The translations under genes were made by a program, and so were the position numbers. Shown here piece by piece: positions 41,839 to 50,967 of a DNA stretch of 64,000 nt. This stretch comes from CAISIP01 sp038326025 (GTDB lineage Bacteria; Pseudomonadota; Gammaproteobacteria; Burkholderiales; Burkholderiaceae_C): positions 1 through 64,000 of the forward strand of contig JBBQJP010000019.1 of NCBI GenBank assembly GCA_038326025.1, in the 5' to 3' direction. Numbering within the stretch: position 1 is the stretch's first letter; every line of letters begins with the position of its first letter. Below the pieces are notes generated by a model that saw only the letters and a program-made list of their open reading frames with translations, did no database searches and was not told where the DNA came from.

Positions 41839-42869
41839 AGCAGTACCCGTACTGGCGCGGGTAATCCCAACTGCGGCCATTGCTCGGCGCCAATCCATTG
41901 ACCGGCGGGTGACGCAGTCGCTGCGGCTGGCAAGTCCACCCGCACCGGATGCAGATGCAGATCCATGTGGGTCAGCACATGCTTGATCGCCGCGTCATCC
42001 TGCAGTTGCGCCTGGTACGCCGCTGGCACCTGTTCCACCAGGGCCTCGCGGCTGTCAAACCACGGCAGGCAATACAAGCCAGCCCAGACACCGGGCGCGG
42101 GCCGGCGTTGCAGCCATACCGCGCCCGACGGGCCGCGCGCCCACAACAACCACACCGAGCGCGAACTGCGTTTGAGTTTGCGCGTACGCACAGGAAAATT
42201 CAGCGGTGTACCGAGTTGCCGCGCACCGCAGTCGTCGGCCACAGGACACACCTCACAGGCGGGCTTGCGCGGCAGGCACACCATGGCCCCCAGATCCATC
42301 ATTCCCTGGGTGTAGGTCGGCATCGTCTGCGCCAGATGGCTGCGCGGCAGCAGCGCCTGCGCCTGGTCCCACAACAGATTCTGGCTCGCCACCTGGGCCA
42401 GATCGGCATCAAATGCCAGATACCGGGTCAACACCCGCCGCACGTTCGCATCCATGATCGCGACCCGTTCGCCGAAACACAACGAAGCAATTGCCGCAGC
42501 CGTCGAGCGCCCTATGCCAGGCAAACTCTCCAGCTGTTCGGCCTTGGCAGGGAACTCCCCGCCCCATTGATCCATCACTGCCACCGCACATCGATGCAGA
42601 TTACGTGCCCGGCTGTAATACCCCAAGCCGCTCCACAGCCCCATCACATCGTCGAGCGGCGCCTGCGCCAGGGATCGCACATCCGGAAAACGGGTGATGA
42701 AACGGTGGAAATAGTCGATCACGGTCGCCACCTGGGTCTGCTGCAGCATAACCTCAGACAGCCAGACCCGATAAGGATCGCGCGTGTTTTGCCATGGCAG
42801 GTCATGGCGCCCATGCAACTTTTGCCAGCCCACAACGCGGCTGGCAAACCCCACCGTGGCCGCGCTCAA
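41829..42869 (-). CDS. mutY: A/G-specific adenine glycosylase MutY
   Basis: A 346-residue base-excision enzyme that removes adenine opposite 8-oxoguanine. The catalytic Glu lies in SEVMLQQTQV near residue 39, the helix-hairpin-helix is LESLPGIGRSTAAAI near 112-126, the catalytic Asp is in IMDANVRRV, and the iron-sulfur cluster Cys set C-x6-C-x2-C-x5-C is present near 204-220. A C-terminal NUDIX-like domain follows. The start is TTG at 42869, overlapping the upstream GTPase stop (TTGA); a GTG five codons later is an alternative. Confidence 0.94.
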   Translation of the reverse strand: MSAATVGFASRVVGWQKLHGRHDLPWQNTRDPYRVWLSEVMLQQTQVATVIDYFHRFITRFPDVRSLAQAPLDDVMGLWSGLGYYSRARNLHRCAVAVMDQWGGEFPAKAEQLESLPGIGRSTAAAIASLCFGERVAIMDANVRRVLTRYLAFDADLAQVASQNLLWDQAQALLPRSHLAQTMPTYTQGMMDLGAMVCLPRKPACEVCPVADDCGARQLGTPLNFPVRTRKLKRSSRSVWLLWARGPSGAVWLQRRPAPGVWAGLYCLPWFDSREALVEQVPAAYQAQLQDDAAIKHVLTHMDLHLHPVRVDLPAAATASPAGQWIGAEQWPQLGLPAPVRVLLQG

Positions 42870-44842
42870 CTGGCGGTGACCTCGGCAGCGAACGTGCGCT
42901 GCTCTTCGGTTTTTGGCAACGCGGCGCGAACCTTGATCAGGTAGTTGGTCAACTCACCGAGCTTGGCCTCAAGCTCGGTCATGCCTCTTTCTTGCGCTGC
43001 GATTTCGCCGATCCGGTTGGCCAGACCGCCGGCAGCCTGCTGGATCCGGTCGATGGCTTCGATACGCCGCGCAAAATTGCGCCGGCGCTCGCGCAACTGG
43101 GCATCGAGCTGGGCTGCCGCGGTTTTGCTCCACAGCTCCACCTCGCCCAGTGCGGTTTCGTGGATGGTGCGAAGCCGCGTCGCCAATGCACGCACCAGTT
43201 TGTCCGAAAATTCGGCCTGGGCCAGTCGGAAGGTATTGGCAACGCCCAGGTATTGCAGGTGCCCGCGCTCGACGCTGTCCAGGTCCTGGATGAATGATTC
43301 AAGCTGCGGCTCTGGCGACGCCTGCAGCGAAAACCCGTGCTCCCCATTGAGCTGGCGAAAGGTCGCGGCGAGCATGGACTGGATTTCCTTGCACAAGGCC
43401 TGCACCCGCCGGAATATGGCTCTGAGCCGCTCAAACGTCTCGCCGTAAGCCTTCTTGACACCAAACTTCAGGCCCTTTTGGCGCAGAGCGGCGTTGAGTT
43501 GTGTCATCTCGGTCTTGAGCGCGGTCGCACTCAGACTGTCGAACACATCACGCAGTAGTTTGAGATGCACCGAACGCACGGCGTGGATCTTCGCGCCGCT
43601 GAGATCGAAATCGGACTGCTCCTGCGTGATACGGCCGCGCATATGCCTGATGACGGTCGCGTTCTTGCCCTGCAGGCCCTTGAGCTCCATCATCTGCTCG
43701 GCCAGGTCCCGGCGCCGGATATTGATCACCCGACCAGTCTCCTGTCGCAGGCTGGAGATGCCGGTGGCAACCGCTGCCCCCAGGATCTGCTGGCGCTGGC
43801 CCATGATGCCGATCGCCAGCGCGTCCTCGAGCTTGGGCAGGCAGCTGGCCTCCAGCAGTTCGGCGTCGTCGGTGACCTTGGCCACCAGCCCCTTGTGCGC
43901 AGAGATTGGTATCACCTGGCTTTGCGAGATGCCCAGAATGTCGGCAGTGGACGCCCGCTGCCTGTCGATCTGCGCCTGGATCTGCGACGGCGAGCTGAGC
44001 GCATCCCACAAGGTATCGATCTTGTTAAGCACCACCAGGCGCAGGTCGGATGCCTCACTGTCGACCACCAGGTGCTCACGCCAGATCGTCATGTCCGACT
44101 TGGTGACGCCGGTATCTGCACCCAGGATGAAAACCACGGCCTGCGCCTGTGGCAACAGGCTGACCGTCAGTTCGGGCTCCGCACCGATGGCATTCAGCCC
44201 GGGTGTATCGAGGATCACCAGGCCCTGCTTGAGCAGCGGATGGGCAATATTGATCAATGCGTGGCGCCATCTGGGCACCTCGACCATCCCCTCGGAGTCG
44301 ACGATGGGGTTGTCTTCGGGTTCCTGGCTGTACCAGAACCCAAGCGCCTGAGCTTCTTCGAGGGAGACATGGCGTGTCTCGGCCACCATCTCCAGCGCCT
44401 TTGCCAGCTGCTGCGGGTCGTTGACATCGAGATCGACACGGGTCCATTTCTCGGGGACCATGCGCCATTCCATCAGGGCCTGCGGTTGCAGCCGGGTTTC
44501 GACCGGCAACAGACGCAGACATGGCGGAACGTCGGCGTCATATCCCAATTCGGTGGGGCACATGGTCGTGCGACCCGCGCTGGCCGGCATGATGCGGCGG
44601 CCATAACCGGCGAAGAAAATCGCGTTGATCAGCTCGGATTTGCCGCGCGAGAATTCGCCAACAAAGGCCACCATGACCTTGTCGGCGCGCACCTGCGTTT
44701 CCAGGCGACGCAGCCGCTCCTCCACGCCTGCGTCGAGCAGCTCGTGGTCCTTCATCCACTCGGCCAGCAGCTTCAGGCGAAGCCCGAATTCGCGCCGCCA
44801 CGCTCCATGCTGATCAAACTGCTCATTGAAAGTTGAAACCAA
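42866..44842 (-). CDS. dynamin-like GTPase
   Basis: A 658-residue bacterial dynamin-family protein. G1 is GEFSRGKSE near residues 62-70, G2 Thr lies in AGRTTMCPTELGY near 90, G3 is DTPGLN near 222, and G4 is NKID near 281. The C-terminal half is long and helical with coiled-coil character (LRERRRNFARRIEAIDRIQQ) and no clear membrane segment. Relatives remodel or stabilise membranes, but no specific role is known for this branch. It lies between mutM and mutY and is translationally coupled to mutY, which is an interesting placement. Confidence 0.88.
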   Translation of the reverse strand: MVSTFNEQFDQHGAWRREFGLRLKLLAEWMKDHELLDAGVEERLRRLETQVRADKVMVAFVGEFSRGKSELINAIFFAGYGRRIMPASAGRTTMCPTELGYDADVPPCLRLLPVETRLQPQALMEWRMVPEKWTRVDLDVNDPQQLAKALEMVAETRHVSLEEAQALGFWYSQEPEDNPIVDSEGMVEVPRWRHALINIAHPLLKQGLVILDTPGLNAIGAEPELTVSLLPQAQAVVFILGADTGVTKSDMTIWREHLVVDSEASDLRLVVLNKIDTLWDALSSPSQIQAQIDRQRASTADILGISQSQVIPISAHKGLVAKVTDDAELLEASCLPKLEDALAIGIMGQRQQILGAAVATGISSLRQETGRVINIRRRDLAEQMMELKGLQGKNATVIRHMRGRITQEQSDFDLSGAKIHAVRSVHLKLLRDVFDSLSATALKTEMTQLNAALRQKGLKFGVKKAYGETFERLRAIFRRVQALCKEIQSMLAATFRQLNGEHGFSLQASPEPQLESFIQDLDSVERGHLQYLGVANTFRLAQAEFSDKLVRALATRLRTIHETALGEVELWSKTAAAQLDAQLRERRRNFARRIEAIDRIQQAAGGLANRIGEIAAQERGMTELEAKLGELTNYLIKVRAALPKTEEQRTFAAEVTAS

Positions 44843-44893
44843 GGTATCCCCCTGTGCCTTTCAATATAGCATCGCCCGGCTGCAAATCGCTCA

Positions 44894-45706
44894 CTATCGC
44901 TGGCAACTGTGGCAGAAATAAGTCGACCGCTGCCCCTGCTTCATCAGCGAAATCGGTGTACCGCACAAGCCGCATGGCTGGCCCGCGCGGCCGTAGACCG
45001 CCGCCTCCAACTGGAAATGCCCGCTTTCACCCATCGCACTGGAGAAATCACGCAAGGTGCTGCCCCCTTTTTGCACTGCCCGGGCCAGCACGTCGCGAAT
45101 ACATTGATGCAGCCGGTTCGCGCGTGCCACGCTCAGTCGGTGCGCCCGAACGGTCGGCCGGATACCCGCATGGAACAAGGCTTCGCATGCGTAGATATTG
45201 CCCACCCCGACGACCAGGTCTCCCGCCAGCAACACCTGCTTCACCGCACTGCTCCGTAACTTCAGCCCACGGGAAAACGCAGCGGCATCGAATTGATCCT
45301 CAAGTGGCTCCATTCCGAGCCGACCCAGCAGCTTGGTGGCGATAGGCGATTGTTCGCTCTCAGCGAACACGACTGCACCAAAGCGGCGCGGGTCGTGCAG
45401 GCGCAGTTGGCCCTGGCTGGTCATCAACTCAAAATGGTCGTGGTTTGCCCGGGGCGGCAAGTCACGCGCGAACGCCAGGCTGCCCGACATGCCCAGGTGG
45501 ATCAACAGCAGGCCCCCGTCCAGGTCGAGCAACAGGTATTTGCCGCGCCGACGCACGTCCAACACAATCTGGCCGACCAGTCGTTCGGGCGAACAACCCA
45601 GCGGCCAACGCAGGGGTTTTCCGAGCCAGGCCAGCTGGATCCGGGCGCCGGCGATCTGCCTGGCAAAACTCAGACGTGTGACTTCAACTTCCGGCAGTTC
45701 AGGCAT
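44894..45706 (-). CDS. mutM: formamidopyrimidine-DNA glycosylase MutM
   Basis: A 270-residue enzyme that removes 8-oxoguanine from DNA. MPELPEVEV at the N-terminus supplies the catalytic Pro2 and Glu3, a Lys lies near residue 57 (RRRGKYLLLDL), and the C-terminal zinc finger is CGLCGTPISLMKQGQRSTYF-CHSC. Everything needed for activity is visible. It is divergent from the TPR gene at 45761. With mutY 2 kb away, both glycosylases of the 8-oxoguanine defence lie in one neighbourhood. Confidence 0.96.
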   Translation of the reverse strand: MPELPEVEVTRLSFARQIAGARIQLAWLGKPLRWPLGCSPERLVGQIVLDVRRRGKYLLLDLDGGLLLIHLGMSGSLAFARDLPPRANHDHFELMTSQGQLRLHDPRRFGAVVFAESEQSPIATKLLGRLGMEPLEDQFDAAAFSRGLKLRSSAVKQVLLAGDLVVGVGNIYACEALFHAGIRPTVRAHRLSVARANRLHQCIRDVLARAVQKGGSTLRDFSSAMGESGHFQLEAAVYGRAGQPCGLCGTPISLMKQGQRSTYFCHSCQR

Positions 45707-45760
45707 GGGCTTTCTTGTGCTCGCGCGGCGATTGACGCGCTGTTGGATTATTATGGATTG

Positions 45761-47506
45761 ATGATCCGAACCCTCCGTCGCACTGCCCTCGTGGTGCTGA
45801 TCGCGACCTTGTGCGCGAACCCCTCCTTCGCCCAGAACAAGCCTGATTCAACCGACGCGCCGGTCAGTTCCGCGCTGGACGCGGAGCTGTTCTACCAACT
45901 CATGCTGGGCGAACTCAATGCCATTGGCGGCGAACCCGGGGTCGGTTTCTCCATCCTGCTGGACGCTGCACGCAAAACCGGCGACCCGCGACTGTTCAAG
46001 CGCGCCACCGACATCGCATTACGCGGGCGTTCCGGCGATTCAGCACTGCAGGCAGCACGTGCCTGGCGCAGCGCATTGCCGCAATCGCGCGAGGCCAATC
46101 GCTACCTGTTGCAGATCCTCATCGGGCTGAACCGTCTGGCTGAAACACTCGACCCGCTCAAACGCGACCTGGCATTGGCGTCGATTCCCGACCGTCAGGC
46201 CGCCATCAACAGCATGCCGGCGTACTACGCCCGCGCCAGTGACAAGAAGCAGGCGGCCACCGTCGTCGAACAGGCGCTGGCCGAATATCTGGATAGCGCC
46301 GATTTTGGCCCGGCTGCCTGGACGTCCATCGGACGCCTGCGGGCCGACGCCAAGGACACGCAGGGTGCGCTCGACGCTGCCCGCCGCGGGCAGTCGCTCG
46401 ATCCGAACGCCGACGGTCCTGCAATCCTGGCCTTGGGACTTTTTTCCTCCGGCACAATGCCGGCCGAATCGCTGGTCACCCACTATCTCGAACGCAACGG
46501 ACGCTACGAAGTGCGCATGGACTACGCAGTTGCACTGATCGGCAAGCAACGTTATGCCGAGTCATCCCAGCAGTTGGCGATCGTGACACGTGAGAACCCC
46601 GATTTCGCACAAGCCTGGTTGGTCAAAGGCACACTGGAGCAGCAAAACCGCCTTTGGCAGGATGCCGAGGCTTCGCTGCTGCGCTTTGTCGAACTGCGTC
46701 AAGCCGAAAAAGCCGGCAATACTTCTGCCGAACCCGATCAGGCGCTGACACAGGCTTATTTGCGCCTGTCGGAAATCGCCGAGCACCGAAAAGACCTGGC
46801 CACCGCCCGTTCATGGCTCGAGCGCATCGACAGCCCCGAGCTACTGATCAACGTGCAAAGCCGCCGGGCATCTATTCTGGCGCGCCAGGGCCAGATCGAC
46901 GAGGCCCGGGCCATGATCCAGGCCATTGAGGCGCGTACGCCCGATGAGGCGCGCATGAAGATCAGCGCAGAAGTGCAGATGCTGCGCGACAACCGCAAAT
47001 TTCAACTCGCATATGACGTCCTCGCCAATGCCCTTGCCGAGAATCCGAAAGACCTTGATTTCCAGTATGACCAGGCCATGATGGCCGACAAACTCGGTCG
47101 CCTGGACGAAATGGAACGGCTGCTGCGCCAGGCCATCGCGGCCAAGCCCGACTATCACCATGCCTACAACGCCCTCGGATACTCACTGGCCGACCGCAAT
47201 GTGCGCCTGCCCGAGGCGCGGCAACTGATCCTCAAGGCGCTGGAGTTTGCACCCAACGACGCGTATATCTCCGACTCCCTGGCCTGGGTCGAGTTTCGCA
47301 GCGGCAACCATGCCAAAGCACTGGAGATCCTGCAAAAAGCATTCAAGGACAAGCCAGATGCCGAAATCGCCGCGCACCTTGGCGAAGTCCTGTGGACCAT
47401 GAACCAGCGCGAGCAGGCCAAGGCGGTGTGGCGCGAAGGCCAAAACCTGAACGCCGAGAACGAAACGCTCCTGGAAACGCTCAAACGCCTGCGTGTGACA
47501 TTTTGA
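45761..47506 (+). CDS. exported tetratricopeptide-repeat protein
   Basis: A 581-residue protein with a signal peptide (residues 1-25, ATLCANPSFAQ) and many TPR-like helices, for example DAARKTGDPRLFKRATDIAL, YNALGYSLADRNVRLPEARQ and ALEFAPNDAYISDSLAWVEF. Homologues sit upstream of lolB in many Burkholderiales; a role in envelope assembly is inferred from this. The ATG at 45761 is chosen for its signal peptide; the frame is open further upstream into mutM. It is followed by lolB after 2 bases. Confidence 0.9.
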   Translation: MIRTLRRTALVVLIATLCANPSFAQNKPDSTDAPVSSALDAELFYQLMLGELNAIGGEPGVGFSILLDAARKTGDPRLFKRATDIALRGRSGDSALQAARAWRSALPQSREANRYLLQILIGLNRLAETLDPLKRDLALASIPDRQAAINSMPAYYARASDKKQAATVVEQALAEYLDSADFGPAAWTSIGRLRADAKDTQGALDAARRGQSLDPNADGPAILALGLFSSGTMPAESLVTHYLERNGRYEVRMDYAVALIGKQRYAESSQQLAIVTRENPDFAQAWLVKGTLEQQNRLWQDAEASLLRFVELRQAEKAGNTSAEPDQALTQAYLRLSEIAEHRKDLATARSWLERIDSPELLINVQSRRASILARQGQIDEARAMIQAIEARTPDEARMKISAEVQMLRDNRKFQLAYDVLANALAENPKDLDFQYDQAMMADKLGRLDEMERLLRQAIAAKPDYHHAYNALGYSLADRNVRLPEARQLILKALEFAPNDAYISDSLAWVEFRSGNHAKALEILQKAFKDKPDAEIAAHLGEVLWTMNQREQAKAVWREGQNLNAENETLLETLKRLRVTF

Positions 47507-47508
47507 CG

Positions 47509-48000
47509 ATGCGCAATCGCAGACATTGCCTGATGTTGGCTCCGGCCCTGCTACTGCTGTCCGCCTGTGCGCAAAAGCCTTTGCAGCCACCACTGGCCGG
47601 GGGACCGCGCAAGCAATGGAACGGCCGGCTGTCGCTGCGGGTGGACACCGACCCGGTGCAATCCATGGCCGCCGGATTCGACCTGCGCGGCACGGCCGCC
47701 GCTGGCGAACTGTCCTTGTATACACCGCTGGGCTCGACGCTGGCGCGATTGCTCTGGTCCGCCGGCACCGCCGAACTGCAGTGGAATGGCCAGCGTCGCA
47801 ATTTCGACTCGATGGACGCTTTGACCACCGAGGCCACTGGCACCGCATTGCCAATCGCCGGGCTGTTTCAATGGCTCAATGGCGCACCGGCGGAGGTGCC
47901 GGGATGGTCGGCCGATCTTGCCGCGGTGTCCGACGGCAAATTGCTGGCGCGACGGACCTCACCCGCGCCGACGGTGGAGCTGCGGCTGATTTTCGAATGA
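47509..48000 (+). CDS. lolB: outer-membrane lipoprotein LolB
   Basis: A 163-residue lipoprotein. The signal peptide ends with the lipobox LLLSAC, Cys20 being the acylated residue. The mature part begins AQKPLQPPLAG and contains WNGRLSLRV and LYTPLGSTLARLLW, as in LolB, which inserts lipoproteins into the outer membrane. It starts 2 bases after the TPR gene and precedes ispE, a conserved order. Confidence 0.9.
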   Translation: MRNRRHCLMLAPALLLLSACAQKPLQPPLAGGPRKQWNGRLSLRVDTDPVQSMAAGFDLRGTAAAGELSLYTPLGSTLARLLWSAGTAELQWNGQRRNFDSMDALTTEATGTALPIAGLFQWLNGAPAEVPGWSADLAAVSDGKLLARRTSPAPTVELRLIFE

Positions 48001-48022
48001 CGGTCGGCGCCGTTTCGCGAAG

Positions 48023-48865
48023 ATGTTGAAGTTCCTGTACGACGTGCCTGCACCGGCCAAACTCAACCTGTTCCTGCATATCACCGGCCGTCGCGCCGAC
48101 GGCTACCACCTGTTGCAGACCGCGATGGCGCTGATTGACTGGTGCGACACGCTGCATTTTGAACTGCGCCATGGCCGCGCCATCAGCCGCCAGGATCTGG
48201 GTGTGACCTTGCCTGACGACGACCTGACCGTGCGTGCAGCGCGCGCCTTGCAGGCTGCCACAGGAAGCTCGCACGGCGTACACATCCAGGTCGACAAGCA
48301 CATTCCGTCGCAGGCGGGCATGGGTGGCGGCTCGTCCGACGCCGCCAGCACCTTGCTCGCTTTGCATCGGCTGTGGAACCTCAAAATGCCTTTGAGCGCA
48401 CTCGCGCAAATCGGATTGCAGCTGGGCGCCGATGTGCCGTTTTTTTTATTGGGCGGCAACGCCTGGGTGGAAGGAATCGGTGAGAAAATCGCGCCGCTGC
48501 AAATTCCGATCGGCCGATTCGTGGTGGTGAAGCCTTCTGAAGGGCTCGATACGCGACTGATTTTTTCCGACGTGAGTTTGAAAAGAGATTCAGATCCGGC
48601 TATACTCGCAGGCTTTGCTGGAAACCCGACTGGGTTTGGGCGCAACGACATGCAGTTGGTTGCGCAAAGACTTTGTCCTGGAATTTCCCAGGCCCTGGAG
48701 TGGCTGGCAGCGCAAGGTCTGAGTGGCAGAATGACGGGTTCAGGCAGTGCAGTTTTTGCCTGGGCACCAGCAGATATGGCACTGAATGCGGCTCCAGCCG
48801 GATTCGAAGTCCGTTGGTGTAGTGGATTGAGAGTCCATCCGCTGGCGGATTGGGCCAAATTTTGA
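48023..48865 (+). CDS. ispE: 4-diphosphocytidyl-2-C-methyl-D-erythritol kinase
   Basis: A 280-residue GHMP kinase of the MEP isoprenoid pathway. PAPAKLNLFLHITGRRADGYH near residues 10-30 and the ATP-binding IPSQAGMGGGSSDAAS near 94-109 are diagnostic; a C-terminal MTGSGSAVFAW follows. Length is typical. It is 22 bases after lolB and followed by tRNA-Gln. Confidence 0.96.
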   Translation: MLKFLYDVPAPAKLNLFLHITGRRADGYHLLQTAMALIDWCDTLHFELRHGRAISRQDLGVTLPDDDLTVRAARALQAATGSSHGVHIQVDKHIPSQAGMGGGSSDAASTLLALHRLWNLKMPLSALAQIGLQLGADVPFFLLGGNAWVEGIGEKIAPLQIPIGRFVVVKPSEGLDTRLIFSDVSLKRDSDPAILAGFAGNPTGFGRNDMQLVAQRLCPGISQALEWLAAQGLSGRMTGSGSAVFAWAPADMALNAAPAGFEVRWCSGLRVHPLADWAKF

Positions 48866-48896
48866 CGGTGGATGGTTATACGCCATCAACCTGTGT

Positions 48897-48973
48897 AGGG
48901 GAGTCGCCAAGCTGGTTAAGGCACTGGATTTTGATTCCAGCATGCGAAGGTTCGAATCCTTCCTCCCCTGCCA
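48897..48973 (+). tRNA. tRNA-Gln (anticodon TTG), CCA encoded
   Basis: AGGGGAG and CTCCCCT form the acceptor stem, with G and CCA encoded after it (77 bases). The anticodon loop TTTTGAT gives TTG for glutamine. D-arm GCCAAGCTGGTTAAGGC and the T-arm AGGTTCGAATCCT are normal. It lies between ispE and prs as in many betaproteobacteria. Confidence 0.97.
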
Positions 48974-49038
48974 AATTTGATGTTCGTGCCGGAGGCTCCG
49001 TCGCCGGCGAAAACCCTAACCCGATCGCCGAGACACCC

Positions 49039-50016
49039 ATGCAGGCTGCGCACCCCCCAGATTTCATGGTTTTCACCGGCAATGCCAATCCGCTGATGGC
49101 GGCCGACATTGCCAGCCACCTCGGAATTGCCCTTGGCGCCGCCAAGGTGGGCCGCTTCTCCGATGGCGAGGTCACGGTCGAGATCAATCAGAACGTGCGA
49201 GCGCGTGACGTGTTCGTGGTGCAAAGCACCTGCGCACCGACCAACGAAAACCTGATGGAACTGCTGATCATGGTTGACGCGCTCAAACGCGCATCTGCCG
49301 AACGCATCAGCGCCGTCATCCCCTACTTCGGTTATGCGCGTCAGGATCGCCGTCCGCGCTCTTCACGTGTTCCGATCACCGCCAAGGTCGTCGCCAACAT
49401 GCTGCAGACCGTTGGCGTCGCGCGGGTACTGACGATGGACCTGCACGCCGACCAGATCCAGGGTTTCTTCGACATACCGGTGGACAACATCTATGCGTCG
49501 CCGGTTCTGCTCGGTGACCTGCGCCAGAAGAATTACGAAGACCTGATCGTGGTCTCGCCCGACGTAGGAGGTGTGGTGCGCGCCCGCGCGCTGGCCAAGC
49601 AGCTCGGCTGCGATCTGGCCATCATCGACAAGCGGCGGCCCAAGGCCAACGTCAGCGAAGTGATGCATGTGATCGGCGAGATCGACGGGCGCAACTGCGT
49701 CATCATGGACGACATGATCGACACCGCCGGTACGCTGGTCAAGGCGGCCGAAGTGCTCAAGGAGCGCGGCGCCAAGAAGGTATACGCGTACTGTACGCAC
49801 CCGATTTTTTCCGGCCCGGCGGTCGAACGCATCTCGCAGGGAACCGCACTGGACGAAGTGGTCGTCACAGACACCATTCCGCTCAATAACGCGGCCCAGG
49901 CCTGCCGCAAGATCCGCCAGTTGACCGTTGCACCGCTGATCGCCGAGACGATCCAGCGTATTGCCAAAGGCGACTCGGTAATGAGTTTGTTCTCGGACCA
50001 GGAAAACCTCTTCTAG
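49039..50016 (+). CDS. prs: ribose-phosphate pyrophosphokinase
   Basis: A 325-residue PRPP synthase. Diagnostic parts are FTGNANPLMAADIASHLG, GRFSDGEVTVEI, the PRPP-synthase signature DLHADQIQGFFDIP, and the PRPP-binding loop DDMIDTAGTLVKAAE. The ATG at 49039 (MQAAHPPDF) is the start; the open frame reaches back through tRNA-Gln and is not coding there. It supplies PRPP for nucleotides, His and Trp. rplY follows 104 bases later. Confidence 0.96.
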   Translation: MQAAHPPDFMVFTGNANPLMAADIASHLGIALGAAKVGRFSDGEVTVEINQNVRARDVFVVQSTCAPTNENLMELLIMVDALKRASAERISAVIPYFGYARQDRRPRSSRVPITAKVVANMLQTVGVARVLTMDLHADQIQGFFDIPVDNIYASPVLLGDLRQKNYEDLIVVSPDVGGVVRARALAKQLGCDLAIIDKRRPKANVSEVMHVIGEIDGRNCVIMDDMIDTAGTLVKAAEVLKERGAKKVYAYCTHPIFSGPAVERISQGTALDEVVVTDTIPLNNAAQACRKIRQLTVAPLIAETIQRIAKGDSVMSLFSDQENLF

Positions 50017-50120
50017 AGGTTCACCGGTCGGGGCATTGGTGGTCGACCTGCGTAACACGGCAGGCCGGCTTTTTTAACAGGAGTCACACTGGTCGCGGTG
50101 GGCTCCAATTGGAGTGAATC

Positions 50121-50855
50121 ATGAAATTTGTCGCTTTTGAGCGCGCCAAGCAGGGCACGGGTGCGAGCCGCCGTCTCCGCATCACCGGTCGTACACCGGG
50201 CATCGTCTACGGTGGCGAAAACGGCCAGCCACAACTGATCGAACTGGACCACAACGCGTTGTTCCATGCGATCAAGAAGGAAGCTTTCCACTCGTCCATC
50301 CTCGAGATGGAAGTGGACGGCACGACGCACAAGGTTCTGCTGCGTGATCTGCAGATGCACCCGTTCAAGCCACTGGTTCTGCATATCGACTTCCAGCGCG
50401 TTGATGCCAAGACCCGCATGCACACGAAGGTGCCATTGCATTACGTGGGCCAGGAAGAGTCCGATGCCGTCAAGGTCGACCACTGCCTGGTCAACCACGT
50501 TCTGACCGAGCTGGACGTTGCCTGCCTGCCAGCCAATCTGCCCGAATTCATCGAAGTGGACCTCTCCACGCTGGTCAAAGGCAAATCGCTGCGTCTCAAG
50601 GACGTCAAGCTGCCGCGCGGAGTCACGCCAGTCAAAGGTGGCAATGACAACCCGGTTCTGGTGTCAGTCGTGATGCCGGCCGGCGAAGCATCTGAAGCCA
50701 ATGCTGAAGCGGCTGCCGTCGCAGCTGCTGGTGCCGATGCCAAACCGGCTGCAGGCGGCAAGGCTGCTCCTGCTGCCAAGGCTCCTGCAGCTGCTGCCGG
50801 CAAAGCTGCTCCCGCAGCTGCTGCAGGCAAGGCTGCTCCCGCTGCCAAGAAGTAA
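50121..50855 (+). CDS. rplY: 50S ribosomal protein L25/Ctc
   Basis: A 244-residue long-form L25 (Ctc) that binds 5S rRNA. The N-terminal L25 domain (about 1-95, GRTPGIVYGG, FHSSILEMEVDG, LRDLQMHPFKP) is followed by the beta-barrel TL5 domain to about 190. The tail from 190 is Ala/Lys/Pro-rich with repeated GKAAPAA units. Spacing after prs and before pth matches the conserved prs-rplY-pth order. A terminator follows. Confidence 0.96.
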   Translation: MKFVAFERAKQGTGASRRLRITGRTPGIVYGGENGQPQLIELDHNALFHAIKKEAFHSSILEMEVDGTTHKVLLRDLQMHPFKPLVLHIDFQRVDAKTRMHTKVPLHYVGQEESDAVKVDHCLVNHVLTELDVACLPANLPEFIEVDLSTLVKGKSLRLKDVKLPRGVTPVKGGNDNPVLVSVVMPAGEASEANAEAAAVAAAGADAKPAAGGKAAPAAKAPAAAAGKAAPAAAAGKAAPAAKK

Positions 50856-50877
50856 TCGGGTCCAACCGGTTCGCGCA

Positions 50878-50904
50878 AACGGCCCACCTCGGTGGGCCGT
50901 TTTC
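50878..50904 (+). terminator. intrinsic terminator after rplY
   Basis: The stem ACGGCCCACC / GGTGGGCCGT with a TC loop is followed by TTT and then CC. It begins 23 bases after the rplY stop and precedes pth by about 65 bases. Confidence 0.8.
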
Positions 50905-50967
50905 CTTGGTGCTGCCCGCTTCCTGCGGTGCAACAAGTACCCGATATCGAACGCCGATAATTTGCCC

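Noticed and set aside
43565..44836. A 423-codon plus-strand open frame opposite the dynamin-like GTPase
   Set aside because: Antisense shadow; the opposite strand carries all GTPase motifs in order.
50047..50075. Terminator between prs and rplY (5-base stem and a T6 run)
   Set aside because: The stem is only 5 pairs and the T-run does not follow it directly, so termination is doubtful.
50701..50850. Repeats at the rplY 3' end as a possible regulatory or mobile element
   Set aside because: They simply encode the Ala/Lys/Pro tail common in long-form L25 proteins.
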